A program made the translations under genes and the position numbers. Under the pieces are notes generated by a model. It worked only from the letters and a program-made list of their open reading frames with translations, ran no database searches and was not told the origin of the DNA. 64,000 bases of DNA from Favolaschia claudopus (Eukaryota > Basidiomycota > Agaricomycetes > Agaricales > Mycenaceae), in the NCBI GenBank assembly GCA_037176885.1, contig JAWWNJ010000113.1, forward strand, positions 780,639 to 844,638, read 5' to 3'. This document shows, piece after piece, positions 43,230 to 53,974 of the stretch (positions are counted from its first letter, which is position 1; every line of letters starts with the position of its first letter).

Positions 43230-44606
43230 ATGCAGGCTTTTCCTCCCGAACTCACGAGCAAGATCATGGTGCAAGCCGTGCGAGATATACCTGAGCGAGA
43301 GAAAGCTTCGAAGGCGAAGGGTCGGATGGCGAGAGTTAACAAAAGATGGAGGGAAATTCTATACGATACGCGTACGTTCCTTTTGTTTTTTTTCACGTAG
43401 AACGTACTTATCAGCTCGAGTCAGCGGAACTGTGGGACGTGGTATTCGTGCATTTTCGCATGGACACAGCACATATCAAGCTCGTCTGCGAATTAGCGAG
43501 TAAAACTTCTGCGCCCGCCCCTGAATTACACATCTCGTCAGAGACGGAGTACGAACCAGATGCGGACCCTCTGGAAGGATGCGAGTCTATGGGGGCACTG
43601 GCAACGTGGGTTATGGCGGTTGCAGGACTTCTAGCGCCAGCTGTTGCTAAATCGCACGCCATCCGAGTCGACGCAGCTACTCCGCACGGAATTTTTCTTC
43701 TTTTAGGCGGTATGGGCGTACAACACGCGGCGGAACTCCAGCGTTTGAAGTGCTATGCCACCAACTCTCACGCAGACAACTTCAATTACCTACAGTTCGT
43801 TCTCTCCCGTCGCCTGCAGCACTTGACGTTCTCCAGACTCCATCCATTCGGTCTGGTTCCTATCGGCCAGTCACCAAACCTTTTGCGCGGGGTCACGTAC
43901 CTCCGCACGGTGCATATATCGCATCTGGTGTGGGATCAAATGAAGGCGATTCTCACTAGCTGTGAAGCTCTTGAAGAGCTCGACGTGGCCGACATCGACT
44001 GCAGAGGAGATCCCGGAACGGCTGTTATACACATGCCTCGTCTGCGTACGTTGGTCATCGACATTTCTGATCCCGGATGTCTCCAACTTGCAGCAATTAT
44101 CCTTACACCTGGCATCGTGACACTGGTTGTGAGAGGTGTTTCAGATTCGCCATGGGCGCGATTCATTCTAGTCTTCGGTGACGCTATACGAAGCGTCAAA
44201 AACTGCTGTATCTGCACATGGGTTTATACCGAGTCTATCAAGGCGCTAATAGGTGCGATTATATCGATAGATTTTACCGCGAAAATATTAATTGAATCTT
44301 TCAGGGGAACTGCACGCTGCCCAAGCGATAGACTTACGCGCTGGAGGCTCCCGGTTTCTCGATGATCTAACGCTAACGCACGGGATCGGACGCCCCCCGC
44401 TTACACAAATAAAGCGGTGGATTGTTTCTGCCCACATAACGGTACCTCAAGCCAAGGTGTTGTTTAATTGGCCGGAAGCTTCGGTTGAGAGTATTTATTC
44501 GGAAACGAGAGCTGACGAGGAGTACCGGTTTATGCGGTGGGAACAAGCAGATCAAGGGTACGATGTTCGGCTCGTCCAACTGGATGCCGAGCCCTATTTC
44601 GAATGA
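43230..44606 (+). CDS. F-box-type protein, tandem member A
   Basis: Three exons: 43230-43371, 43425-44252 and 44305-44606. It starts MQAFPPELTSKIMVQAVRD with MARVNKRWREILYDT (F-box-like), then ELWDVVFVHFRMDTAHIKL, Leu-rich strands (LRTVHISHLVWDQMKAILTS, LEELDVADIDC, LRTLVIDISD) and a last exon with AIDLRAGGSRFLDDL and IKRWIVSAHITVPQAKVL. The next gene (44979) has all of these motifs and both introns at the same places, so the two are a tandem duplication. An SCF substrate-adaptor role is inferred from the F-box-like start only. Confidence 0.75.
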
Positions 44607-44978
44607 CCGGTTGCCATTAGTTGACACAATATGTAACTGGTTGCATTATCCCACAAGCCTAACTCACAATAGTCGGAGTCATGAATTGTGCGACGGCCTA
44701 CAAAAGGACCATGGTCCGCGTTACTCAACGGTCTACCGCCGAACAATGCCGACCAGCAGCCGAAAAATCACAGGTGAGCGGCATTCATGTTTTATCAAGC
44801 CATTGACATCCCAGACACGGCATCGAATAGCCGACATTACAGCAGGAATTCGGCATATTAAATTTCGACGCATAGTTGATAGCGGATCATGTCTTGTTTT
44901 CTAAAACAAAGTAAGCGAACTAAGTCAGGAGCCTGTAATTACCAGACATTAGAGTTAAGTCCTCTCGCTTATATTCTC
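44607..44978. other. Spacer between tandem F-box genes
   Basis: No gene is supported. The open frame 44485-44904 is a shadow that runs out of the last exon of the previous gene. Confidence 0.45.
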
Positions 44979-46296
44979 ATGCAGTCGATTCCAAACGAAA
45001 TAGCGGGCGAAATAATCGATCACACTATGCGGGAAGTTACCAGGAGAGAGGAATCAGCGAAGGCTAGAGCATCGCTGGCGAGAGTCAATAAGACTTGGAA
45101 CACTGTGGTGTACAGTACAGGTGCGCGTCTAATTGGAATGGGAATCGGCCGTTAATCTCTCTGTTGAAAGGACATCTATGGGATCAAGTGTTTGTGCATT
45201 GGTGCATGGATATGGCTTACATAAAATCCATATGCGAGCGGGCGAGATCCACCGAGCGCGCGTCCCACATTCACATTTCGACAGAAACAGAGCCAGAACC
45301 TGACGCGGACGACCTCAAAGGATGCTACGATGTTCGCACCATAGAGGCATGGTCCCAAGCGGTGGCTTATCACTTGACGCCAATCATGTACAAGACGGAA
45401 TCTATCACAATTTATACCTACAACCCGCGGATGATTTTAACTATTCTGCAGGATCATCATGCGGAGGTGGCACAGAGATTGAAGAACATCACTTGTTACA
45501 CGACATTCCCGAGCACGGACGCGACCGATTACCTCGCTCCGGTTCAAACAGAACTCCTGGAACTCGTTTCCGTATCTGGGGTCAGCCCCATCAGACTAGC
45601 GCACCTGCAACACGTCAAAACTCTTCGAATATACTCTCTGGGTATTCAGTTGACCTGGGACGAAATTAAGACGACACTTCGCAGCTGCGTCGTGTTGGAA
45701 GAGCTGGAAGTGGCGGACGTCGCGTTCGAAGTGGAGTCGAATACAGGCTCGGTGGAAATTCCAACACTTCGCATTTTGAAGGTTGACATCACGGAGATGG
45801 GGGGAATGGAGATACTCGAGCTAATCTCGACACCGGGATTGGTTGAATTCTGTGTTCAAGGCGATTTTGACGCCCCATGGGACAGAGTCGTTCTTCATAT
45901 GCGCCCAATTTTGAGGTCGATCAAACGATGCAGTATTGGGACAGGTGCGTATTGTGCTTAAATTGACATCAGTGCACGTCTAACTAGTGCGCAGGAATAT
46001 ATACTGACGAGCTCAAAGATTTCATGTCGGAATTACATTCAGTGGAAGTTCTCGACATTCGTAGAGGCGGATCTCAATTTACCGAAAACATGACGCGTTC
46101 ATTCGCACCAGGTCATCCGACAATGAAGAGTTTGAAGCGGTGGATCGTCGCACGCGGTCTCTCTCAAGAGCAGGCGTTACGCTTGCGTGCATGGCCGGGG
46201 GCTAACGTCGAGGTGATTTACGAGGGGAGGCAAGACGAAGACGAGGAGTCGTTTGTTCAATGGGACTTCGACTGCGAGCGTCTCGGAGGAGCATGA
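44979..46296 (+). CDS. F-box-type protein, tandem member B
   Basis: Three exons: 44979-45120, 45171-45944 and 45995-46296. Motifs in order: MQSIPNEIAGEIIDHTMRE, LARVNKTWNTVVYST, LWDQVFVHWCMDMAYIKS, LRIYSLGIQLTWDEIKTTL, LEELEVADVAF, LRILKVDITEMGGMEILEL, and the last exon VEVLDIRRGGSQFTENM with LKRWIVARGLSQEQALRL. It aligns along its whole length with the gene at 43230 and shares both intron positions, but sequence identity is moderate, so the duplication is not recent. Acidic C-terminus. Presumed ubiquitin-ligase adaptor. Confidence 0.75.
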
Positions 46297-47009
46297 GGGC
46301 GGGCGGCAGCGCATGATGCTTACTTCGCCCTTCCTACCAAAGGCATTGCCTCTGTAAATCATTCTTTTACGACTATATTTACTCTCAAAGCATGACGCTC
46401 GAGTTCGTTGCGGTAATCCGTACATCCCTAACTGAAGTGGTACTTGATACAACGAGCAGGAGTTATGCCGAGACGGATCATTCAAGCATCAGATTTATCA
46501 ACAAAGTCGTGGGAGAAAAACGCGTTTTCTCTACAATCTAGAGTGACCACACTGATGCGATCAAAATCTCAAAAACCTCATCCTGAAGATCGAAAAGAAC
46601 GATAATCGCAGTAGGCCCGCGCAAGCGCGGCAAAGCCCACTATCCGTGCTACTGCCTTTGCGTGTGCTCCCCCGTATAAGAAGAACTACAAATGTCAAAC
46701 CAACCACGATCAAAAAAAAAAAAAAACACGCTTTCTCACGGCCGGGCCGATGGGCCGTTACCGAACCGCCATCTCTCTGCTCGACGCGGTCACGTGATCA
46801 ACGTGACATCAAAGCTTGTGACATAACGTGACATCACATCTTCTCCCCATTTGCTCAGTCCAAGCGCATTCTCGCGTCAACGCGTTCCGCTCGTCTCAAA
46901 ACCTTCTCTATCGCTCACAATCCGGAAGCCGAGATGCCGACCGCATGCGCTTAAGAGATCCGAATTTCCCGGGAATTCGGCTTCTCGCTCTCAAACCCCA
47001 ACTACCACC
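46297..47009. other. Intergenic, with an A-run and a motif-rich promoter
   Basis: An A14 run lies near 46711-46724. The right end holds the promoter of the GIY-YIG gene (see 46791). No gene is supported. Confidence 0.45.
46791..46840. promoter_or_regulatory. CACGTG and repeated ACGTGACATCA upstream of the GIY-YIG gene
   Basis: The palindrome CACGTG (46791-46796), a bHLH-type site, is followed by ACGTGACATCA at about 46801 and again at about 46827. Similar combinations occur before the genes at 50002 and 62739 (minus). Confidence 0.4.
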
Positions 47010-47654
47010 ATGGCCCGTACCCGCGTCCCGTACCACCCGAAGCTGGTTCCGTGGCCTGCATCGCAAACTAAGAAGTTCATGCGTAAATTGTGAGTGTGGT
47101 TTTTTATTTTTGCTACACATACGACGATTATGTAGCGCTCGGATGACGCCCCTACAACGCCTCAAGTTCCTGGCGAGGCTCAACCCCTACAAGGACTACA
47201 AGGGGTACATCTACGCATTGAGGCAAGACTACTTCGACGCCGTTACGGGCCAATGGAGGTCGATCGTCAAATACGGGCTGACGAATAATTTCGCTCGACG
47301 GCGGAGGGAGTATAAGAAGTGTGGGACGATAGAATGGCTCTATCATTGGAGAACGGACTGCGTTAAGCTCACCGGTGAGTCTCTCTCTTCCTTCCGGACG
47401 ACGTTTACTTGTTGCCAGAGGCGACGATACACGCCCGGCTGCGACATCAAGGCGTAAATGTCAAGGCGTTCCCGTGCGCGTGCACGCACCACCACCGGGA
47501 GTTTTTCTGGGAGGACTGCATTGGGACACAGGCGGACATCCGAAAGGTAGTAGAAGACGTGCTACGGGACACAGCACAGCCGATTATTAGGTGAGTGAAC
47601 GCCGTTTATCAACCAAAGTCTTGTTTCTGACCTACCCGCAGAGTAAATCTGTAG
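47010..47654 (+). CDS. GIY-YIG nuclease-like protein (T5orf172 type)
   Basis: Exons 47010-47089, 47136-47374, 47419-47590 and a short last one, 47642-47654; without that last splice the frame stops at 47594. After a basic N-part (MARTRVPYHPKLVPWPASQT) comes the family core: YKGYIYALRQ, VKYGLTNNFARRRREYKKCG and EWLYHWRTDCVKLTEATIHA. These correspond to the GIY strand (G-Y-I-Y), the YIG-like Y-G-L-T with Arg, and the later Glu of T5orf172 domains, with a C-terminal HHREFFWEDC. GIY-YIG folds cut DNA. T5orf172 proteins occur in phages, bacteria and fungi; the fungal role is not known to me. About 165 residues, apparently intact. Confidence 0.72.
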
Positions 47655-49047
47655 TGAACATCCGCTGTGAGCGTGGATAATTGATCTTTCGCGTTGAACA
47701 GGACGTCATTGTGTGAGCGCGATCCGGGTTTGTGTCCCACCGATAAAGTCTGACTCTGTTACCATAGCGGGCAACAGACATCGAGAATTTGGCACAAGCA
47801 CGCGCGCAATAAATACCGCGACTGTAAGGAACACTTTTTATTGTCGTCGCATTCTTTTAAACTCACAAACGAACTCAGATGTGCAATGCAACGGCCTTAC
47901 ACTTCTAGGTGTCGCCGATATCACGACACTTTCATCGCAATCTCAGCAAGTAAGTTTGATTGATCGTGAAGACAAACACATTCCATGGTAAGCGTCTAAT
48001 GCATTTGGAAATATTGCACAGTTCGCTAATTCAACGCCATACGCATCATAAAACCCTCCGGGTTTTCCTCTTTCGGAGTCTTTCTTTCTGTGTTTCCTCG
48101 GAGAACTGCGTCTAGAGAGGGAGAGAGAGAGTGAGAGCGCTAATCACGCAAGAGGTAAGCCCTCTGGGCATGCAGCATAATTAGTTACTTGAACATACGT
48201 GTCGTATATACCAAATCGAATAAATTGTTTGATCCCATCATTAATGTGACATGTCCTCCTGAGGCGTCAGTCACAGCAACCAAATTCACCACTTCAAGTC
48301 GTGCTAAATTCCAGCATCCGCAATCAAAACAAATCGTGTGATCTCATCCTTGATGTGACACCTCGTCGCCCGACGCCAGTCACAGCAACAAAGTTCACCA
48401 CTTCAAGTCGCGCCAAGTTCTAACGACATTCCTCCGGACCCCGTATGAATCAATAGGACTGCAAGTCTTGTTTGCGCGCCCCATACATTCCAAGGCGGCA
48501 ACAAAGCGGACGGATATTCGTTAAACATCAGGCATACAGCCAAGCAGGTCTCATTTTATTTTATTTTATTTTGTCTGTTAAACGAGTATTTCATTCTCCG
48601 TCTTTAGTTGACACTAGAGATCACAAGAGAACCTTCGAGGTCCAGAAGCCCAGCTTTCTCGAAGCACATACAATTCGAGCCAGCCTCAATTCAACTGCTG
48701 CGCATTGGTCTAGTCTTTAAATAAATTTATTTTCCGTCCCATCTCCTTATCGGACTGAAGCTGGCTTTCGGGACGGGTTTTCAGGGACAAGAGCATCAAC
48801 CGAGGGGTGTGCACGCCTCGGCTCTGTGAAAAGAAGTACTGCTTGCACGGTTTAAGTTTGATGTCGAGAAGCAGTGACGAATTCTATATTATATGAAAAG
48901 AAGCGCTGACATCTGTATTCCGTTCAATCTCCTCTTTCGAGCTCAATCTTAGCTTGCAGGCAGGGTTCTATTCCAAATCCAGTCTTCCGCGGTAAATTTT
49001 ATAAAGGAGAGGTCCGTTCTCGCAAGCCAGGTTACAACTACCCCACC
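47655..49047. other. Long gene-poor stretch with repeats
   Basis: Holds a hairpin-forming AAAACCCTCCGGGTTTT at 48050-48066, a GA-rich tract at about 48115-48140, the tandem repeat at 48215-48422, and TTTTA repeats near 48552-48571. TTTTATAAAG at about 48996 is a likely TATA box for the next gene. No other gene is supported. Confidence 0.5.
48215..48422. repeat. Two-copy direct repeat, period about 109 bases
   Basis: The unit beginning GATCCCATCATTAATGTGAC at 48231 recurs at 48340 as GATCTCATCCTTGATGTGAC. Both continue through CAGTCACAGCAAC and TTCACCACTTCAAGTCG. The copies differ at about a quarter of positions, so it is old. It contains TTRATGTGACA, also seen near 63003. Confidence 0.7.
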
Positions 49048-49613
49048 ATGAAAGTGAAAGTCGAAGCACTCCTGGCAACACCCTCCCCGACCGAGTCTGA
49101 ATGCAGCGAGGACGAGATCGATGAATTGACGGACGAGGTGCGAGCTCTTTTACAGAGAGAAATCTCGGACTCATTTTTTTATCTCCTAGCCCCAAGGAGA
49201 GCGACCCGTACGCCGCACCTGTACCATCCACCACTCGTAACCAGTACCTCCCCGATGCTCATTCTCACCACTAGATAAATGCGGGCTATGCTCGCAACAA
49301 GGGCACAGCAGAAAACTCTGCCCCAGCAGGGCCGGACCCAGCGGGCTCACGTTTCAGCGGCAACCCGACCCGTACACTAGGCGCCATTTACCGAGGTCCA
49401 CCCGTAAGCTCTTCACTTCATAACATTATGTGCATAAGCGAAGTTCACTATGTACCAGAACGGTGCAAACTGTGCCGCAAACAAGGACACAATCGCGGAA
49501 CCTGTCCCACAGTGGAGCACACGCCCAAGACTATTACATCCAGAGCCCCTTGTCGCTGTAGCCTGTGTGGCGCGGTAGGCCACAAGCGTAATTATTGCCC
49601 GGGGACGAAATGA
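49048..49613 (+). CDS. Small protein with three CCHC zinc knuckles
   Basis: The ATG at 49048 follows a TATA-like TATAAAG by about 50 bases. The first part is acidic (TESECSEDEIDELTDEV). Three zinc knuckles of C-x2-C-x4-H-x4-C follow: KCGLCSQQGHSRKLCP (about 49277), RCKLCRKQGHNRGTCP (about 49462) and RCSLCGAVGHKRNYCP (about 49556, near the stop at 49613). The second intron (GTAAGC to GCGAAG, near 49398-49446) joins knuckle 1 to knuckle 2 in frame. The border before knuckle 1 is less sure, with one or two short introns possible near 49140-49250. Zinc knuckles bind single-stranded RNA or DNA. Similar repeats end some transposase and Gag-type proteins, but no such domain is seen here. Confidence 0.6.
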
Positions 49614-50001
49614 TGGCGCGGGAACTTTTTACGCAGTCTGCTGAATACAAAATGTACCATTAGAACTTACAGAAATCCGATTTCGGAGCGCACCTGAAAG
49701 CAGAGAAACTGAGTCACTCAGTCTGAGTGCAATGTACATTGTACATCACCGGAAGCTACAACCAAACACGACCAAAGGGGTGGGCCTCAGTCCACCACCA
49801 CCACTTAATGTGCAAGTGGTCGGGAAGCAAAACTGTCGAGGCTTGCATCCTAAGTCTTTCAGATGTAGATAGGTAACGCTAGCAAGTAAACTAATAAAGA
49901 GCTGACTTGTTGACGGATCATGTCACGTGCTTTGGTGACGTGACTCCCATCTCTTCTCAGCACCGTTTCACCAGCCTCGCACCAGCATCTCATCATCGTC
50001 G
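49614..50001. other. Promoter region of the coiled-coil F-box gene
   Basis: CACGTG at 49924-49929 lies 78 bases before the ATG and is followed by TGACGTGACT. A palindromic AATGTACATTGTACAT lies at about 49730-49745. No gene is supported. Confidence 0.4.
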
Positions 50002-51379
50002 ATGCGGACCAAGATCCAGATGGTCATGTCATCTAGCTCTCAAGCGCCACTAGGTCAGTCCGCCCACGCTGTGTCGCAGTCCGCGACTCATCTGATCAGT
50101 CCGAGATCTTGACCATAGCGACAATTCGTCGTTACAAGAGCTGCGTCTAGCACAGAGACGCAGCACCCTGCGCGCCGCCCTTTTAGACTTACGGATTGCC
50201 GAACTGGAGTACGAGTCGCACGAAAAAAAACACGTTGCCTTCGAAAAAAGCTCCGTTGCCCTTGGCAAAGAGATAGACGCCGAGTCGCAGGAAAAGAACC
50301 GCGTTGCCCTCGAAGAAAGCGGTGTTGCCCTTCGCAAGGAGATAAACGCCGCCCGCCAGAAGGTGGAGCAGGCGCAGTTGGGGCGGACGCTGCCGGTGGA
50401 GTTGGTGCTCATGATCTTGTGGCTGGCTATAGTTGAACGAGGGAGGGTAGGACCTGACCCGAAGGAACTTGTCAAATTGACACAGATATGTCGGTATTGG
50501 AACCTCTTGGTGCGCAAAACAGGGAGACTGTGGAATGAAGTGGAATACACTCTATCCAAGGCGAACACACCTTTGTATTGGCCGCAGAGGATCACACCCA
50601 TACTGCTGCGTGGCGCGAACGCGGGGCTCCACATCACCATCCATTGCGACTTATTCGACGACATGACCTGCTCCGGTTTCAGCTCGTTCTGGGACAATCT
50701 AGCTCGATATACTCGCTCCTTGACTATCGGATTAGCTGTATGGGAGGATCTCGTGCCGCACGAGTTGTACTTCCCGCAGCTGGAACAGCTGCGCGTGGAG
50801 CGCACGAGAGGCATATTCGTAGAGTGGGGCCAGACCGACAGCTTGAGCTACCTGTTCGGTGGAAACTTCCCCCAGCTCTCCAATTGCGACTTAGTGGTTT
50901 GTGACTGGGAAGGCGAAGACACGCGGACGGAGGACGTTTTCACGGCCACCAACTTGACGAATTTCTCTCTCGCGCCTTATATGAGGACGGGATGGTTCGC
51001 ACCGTGGCTGCAACACCTTAAATTGCCAAACCTTGAGACGCTTGCCCTCAGCAAGGGGACATCTTTCGACGCCAGTGATATCAAAGCATTCCTAGCCCGC
51101 TCACAGCCCCCCCTTTACAAGCTGACGACGTACGATTGGATGGAGCACTCGGTGTTGCTCCAGCTCGCTTCCATCCGCACTCTCGTTATCACGCAAAGCT
51201 GCAGTCAAGAACTCGGTATGGAGAGCCTCCTCGATGCTGGAGTCCTGCCGAGCCTCAGCGAACTGGACGTTTCTCAAAGCTACCCGATCGAATGGAACGT
51301 AATATGGGAAGTGGTGAGTAGACGCAGACAGACGCTCAAAGCGGTAACAATCCGTGCTCGCGCGGGACGTCCGACATGA
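50002..51379 (+). CDS. Coiled-coil F-box protein with leucine-rich tail
   Basis: Two exons, 50002-50053 and 50100-51379. The intron (GTCAGT to GATCAG) keeps frame. Residues about 18-110 form a charged helical coiled coil (LQELRLAQRRSTLRAALLDL) with a 23-residue near-repeat: SVALGKEIDAESQEKNR followed by GVALRKEINAARQ. The F-box follows: GRTLPVELVLMILWLAIVE, LTQICRYWNLLVRKTGRLWN. The rest is Leu-rich (LEQLRVERTR, LKLPNLETLALSKG, LSELDVSQSYPIEWNVIWEV). The coiled coil before the F-box, and not after it, is common in agaricomycete F-box proteins. Expected role: substrate receptor of an SCF ubiquitin ligase. Confidence 0.8.
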
Positions 51380-51674
51380 GGTATCAAGTACTGCACTTCC
51401 TGTAATGTAACAGTGCAAAATGGAATCACGATATTGTGCTCGCAATTGGCGCAGCCACACGCGTCCCATTCAACAACAGTGGCGCCCCGGTAGCAGCAAC
51501 GAAAACGGACGGAAACACTTGATTATTTTCTTAGCAAGGAAAAGAAAAACAGGAGTGGTAAGCTGGATGTAAACGAATCGAGATAAACCGACCTCCGATC
51601 GTCGGAATCCTCTTTAGCGATACATTGTTTAGTAAACATAACATACACAAGGAAAACAAGAAGCAGAAGGTAAT

Positions 51675-53456
51675 CTAATGATCGAGTTCAATCATAGCGC
51701 CCGAAGAAACTGCGAGCCGTTTAAGTCCTTTTCGCAGCGCTTTCGAAATCATTACACCGCCTACGCCCCATCTGTCGTCAACCCAGTCCCAACCAGCTGC
51801 TGCTTCCCACGGACTGAGAGCGGTGTGTGCTCTCATCAAAGACTGTCCCCCGTTCTCCGTGAAGGAGACGGCCTTCAACCCAGTCTCAAAACGTCGCGCC
51901 AACGCGTGCAACAGTCCAGCCGTTATCTCGCTTTCCTCCACACTCTCCTCTGCTAGTTCGTCCCAATATCGTCCCTGCTGTATACCCAATACTCGCAACA
52001 TCGGAGTCAAGGACAGATCTGCCATACCGCGAACAAAATCGAGGTTTAGCAGGTCTCGGTTGGCAGCGGGAACGAATAGCGACTGCAAAGCAGGGAGGGC
52101 GCGCATGTGTTGTACGATCGTGGCTCCGGTATACGCAATCTGAAGTGCCAAAGAAAGGACGCTCAAATCGGGGCACCGGACCAAAAAGGCTTCCAGATCG
52201 TGATGAAAACGCGACGCCGCTTGGTCCTCTTGCGGCGAACGAGCATTTCGTCCTCGCAGACTCAACACGCGGAGGTGTGGCGCCTCGAGTCCCGCGAAGT
52301 GGCCGTCATTTGGGACGTTCTGCCAAGATACCACCAAGTTCAATTCTTCCAAACAAGGGAGAGTCACTCTAAGAGATGCAGAAGGCAACCAGACCCCACT
52401 GAGGCAGAGAACTCGGAGGTTTGTCATGCGGGACAAGTGTGTGGCTGGCAAAACTCCGTGTAAACGTGCGGTATTCAACTCGGCGTAGCTTTCGAGCTGG
52501 GCCCAGGGCAAATCAAACCACGTTTCGGGCGTCAGTGTCCACATCAGAGTGAGGGACTTTAACCTGAACTCGGCTGGACACGCCCACGAAAGGCGACATT
52601 GGTCGGCGATCAGCGACTCAGCCCACTGAGGCAGAACTTCGCGGCAAGGATAATCACCTGTCCAAAAAGTCCCGCCTTCTATTGTGAGGGCGTCTATGTT
52701 CGGTATTGGATTCTGAATTCGAAACACGCTACGGGCAAGGCTGGCGTTGTCGGTCATAGAATAGAAATCGCTGATCCTTAAAGCGAGATGGATGTGTTTC
52801 GTCGGCGATACAAGCCTATGCAGCACGGATCGTTTCTGCGGCGATACAAGCCTGTGCAGCACGGATGTCAGAGAGCTGTCCACGCCATCCATGCTGAAAG
52901 ACAAGTCCAAGGACCCAGACTGCAGCGCGTATCCGGATTGAATCGCACGAGCGCGCCTCTGGGTCGCGGTAGCACCTCGAAAGTCTATGGGATTCCAGAG
53001 CTCGCCAGCTGCTTCGCCGGTTATTATATCCCTCCAGAGCCGACAGACGGACATGGGCACGTAGAGTGCAGACTCTGGCGACCACGGGGAATATCGATCT
53101 CCGTAAGCCATCGTGAAAATCGTTTTCCATATTTCTGCAGGGACAGAGCTGATACTCCGCTGCTCGTACAGTGTCGAGTCAATGATGAAGTCCACGAAGA
53201 TACTGGTAACCGTTGCGTGCGCGCACGCCTTCTGTGAAGATCGAAGTGTGCGGTGAAGCTCTCGCTGACGACGCCCGGCGTCCGACATCCACGGCACCAA
53301 AGCGTCAAAGAAGAAGCCTTTGGAGCGCGAGTCGCTAGTCATGCTGAGCAATAAAGGGGTTCCGCGGGATCTGTGCGTTGGCTGAACTACGGTGGCGACT
53401 CGAGAGACAATCCCTGGAGGATTACTCTTCTCAGGGAACAACGACGAATTAACCAT
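51675..53456 (-). CDS. F-box protein, single exon, 593 residues
   Basis: One open frame with no introns. N-part: ISSVPAEIWKTIFTMAYGD and VCRLWRDIITGEAAGELWNP make a typical F-box. Leu-rich strands follow: LRVLCLSGVWLPSASLRVTL, LEELNLVVSW, LRVLSLRGRN, LSVLSLALQIAY, LQSLFVPAANRDLLN. The C-terminal stretch has WDWVDDRWGVGGVMISKAL. An internal 36-base tandem duplication gives SVLHRLVSPQKR then SVLHRLVSPTKH (about 52802-52873). Earlier ATGs in frame are possible starts; an inner Met about 38 codons in (LLLSMTSDSRS) would shorten it. Presumed SCF ubiquitin-ligase substrate receptor. Confidence 0.82.
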   Translation of the reverse strand: MVNSSLFPEKSNPPGIVSRVATVVQPTHRSRGTPLLLSMTSDSRSKGFFFDALVPWMSDAGRRQRELHRTLRSSQKACAHATVTSIFVDFIIDSTLYEQRSISSVPAEIWKTIFTMAYGDRYSPWSPESALYVPMSVCRLWRDIITGEAAGELWNPIDFRGATATQRRARAIQSGYALQSGSLDLSFSMDGVDSSLTSVLHRLVSPQKRSVLHRLVSPTKHIHLALRISDFYSMTDNASLARSVFRIQNPIPNIDALTIEGGTFWTGDYPCREVLPQWAESLIADQCRLSWACPAEFRLKSLTLMWTLTPETWFDLPWAQLESYAELNTARLHGVLPATHLSRMTNLRVLCLSGVWLPSASLRVTLPCLEELNLVVSWQNVPNDGHFAGLEAPHLRVLSLRGRNARSPQEDQAASRFHHDLEAFLVRCPDLSVLSLALQIAYTGATIVQHMRALPALQSLFVPAANRDLLNLDFVRGMADLSLTPMLRVLGIQQGRYWDELAEESVEESEITAGLLHALARRFETGLKAVSFTENGGQSLMRAHTALSPWEAAAGWDWVDDRWGVGGVMISKALRKGLKRLAVSSGAMIELDH

Positions 53457-53974
53457 CGATCTATACGCCGAGTCAAGTCAGTATGGCACGCCGAGCGCTC
53501 AACGCAGAAGAAAAAAAGGCTTCCCTTGCACGCTCCCACAGGATACAACACTCGTCGTAGGAGAGGCCGTAGTCCCTTGAATGAAGTAAGTATGTATTCC
53601 GAATTCTATGGGGTCACAGCAGCGCACTCGGAGATCGTAGAAACACTGCTCAATGTTGCATCCCAGGGGCCCGACGAGCCCCAACCACCGCCCCATCCTC
53701 CATCCCCCCATTGCCCAGATCCGTTCATGGTCGTCCGTGCTTGTAAACGCGTAGAAAGGTCCATAACTGACATGCTGTGTTTTTTTTTTTTTTTAAGAAA
53801 AAAAGCGTTACGTGCCTCTTATAGGTATGGTCACATCGTCCAAGTCAAACAAACTCATCATAATAAATAATATGCGCAGTAGAACGCAGCGTGCTTATAT
53901 GAGTCGGTTCAAATAGGCGTCGAGTCATATATATATAGACAATCCGTCTCTTTCTTCTGTCTCTCGTTCTCTCT
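53457..53974. other. Intergenic with a long T-run
   Basis: Contains a T18 run directly followed by AAGAAAAAAAG near 53777-53805. A 165-codon plus frame at 53373-53870 runs through it and has no domain. No gene is supported. Confidence 0.45.

Noticed and set aside
48050..48066. AAAACCCTCCGGGTTTT hairpin resembling a bacterial terminator
   Set aside because: The surrounding DNA is eukaryotic with spliced genes; a factor-independent bacterial terminator has no meaning here.
50050..50814. 254-codon minus-strand frame rich in Ser and Arg
   Set aside because: It is the antisense shadow of the coiled-coil F-box gene at 50002-51379, whose F-box and splice signals are clear.
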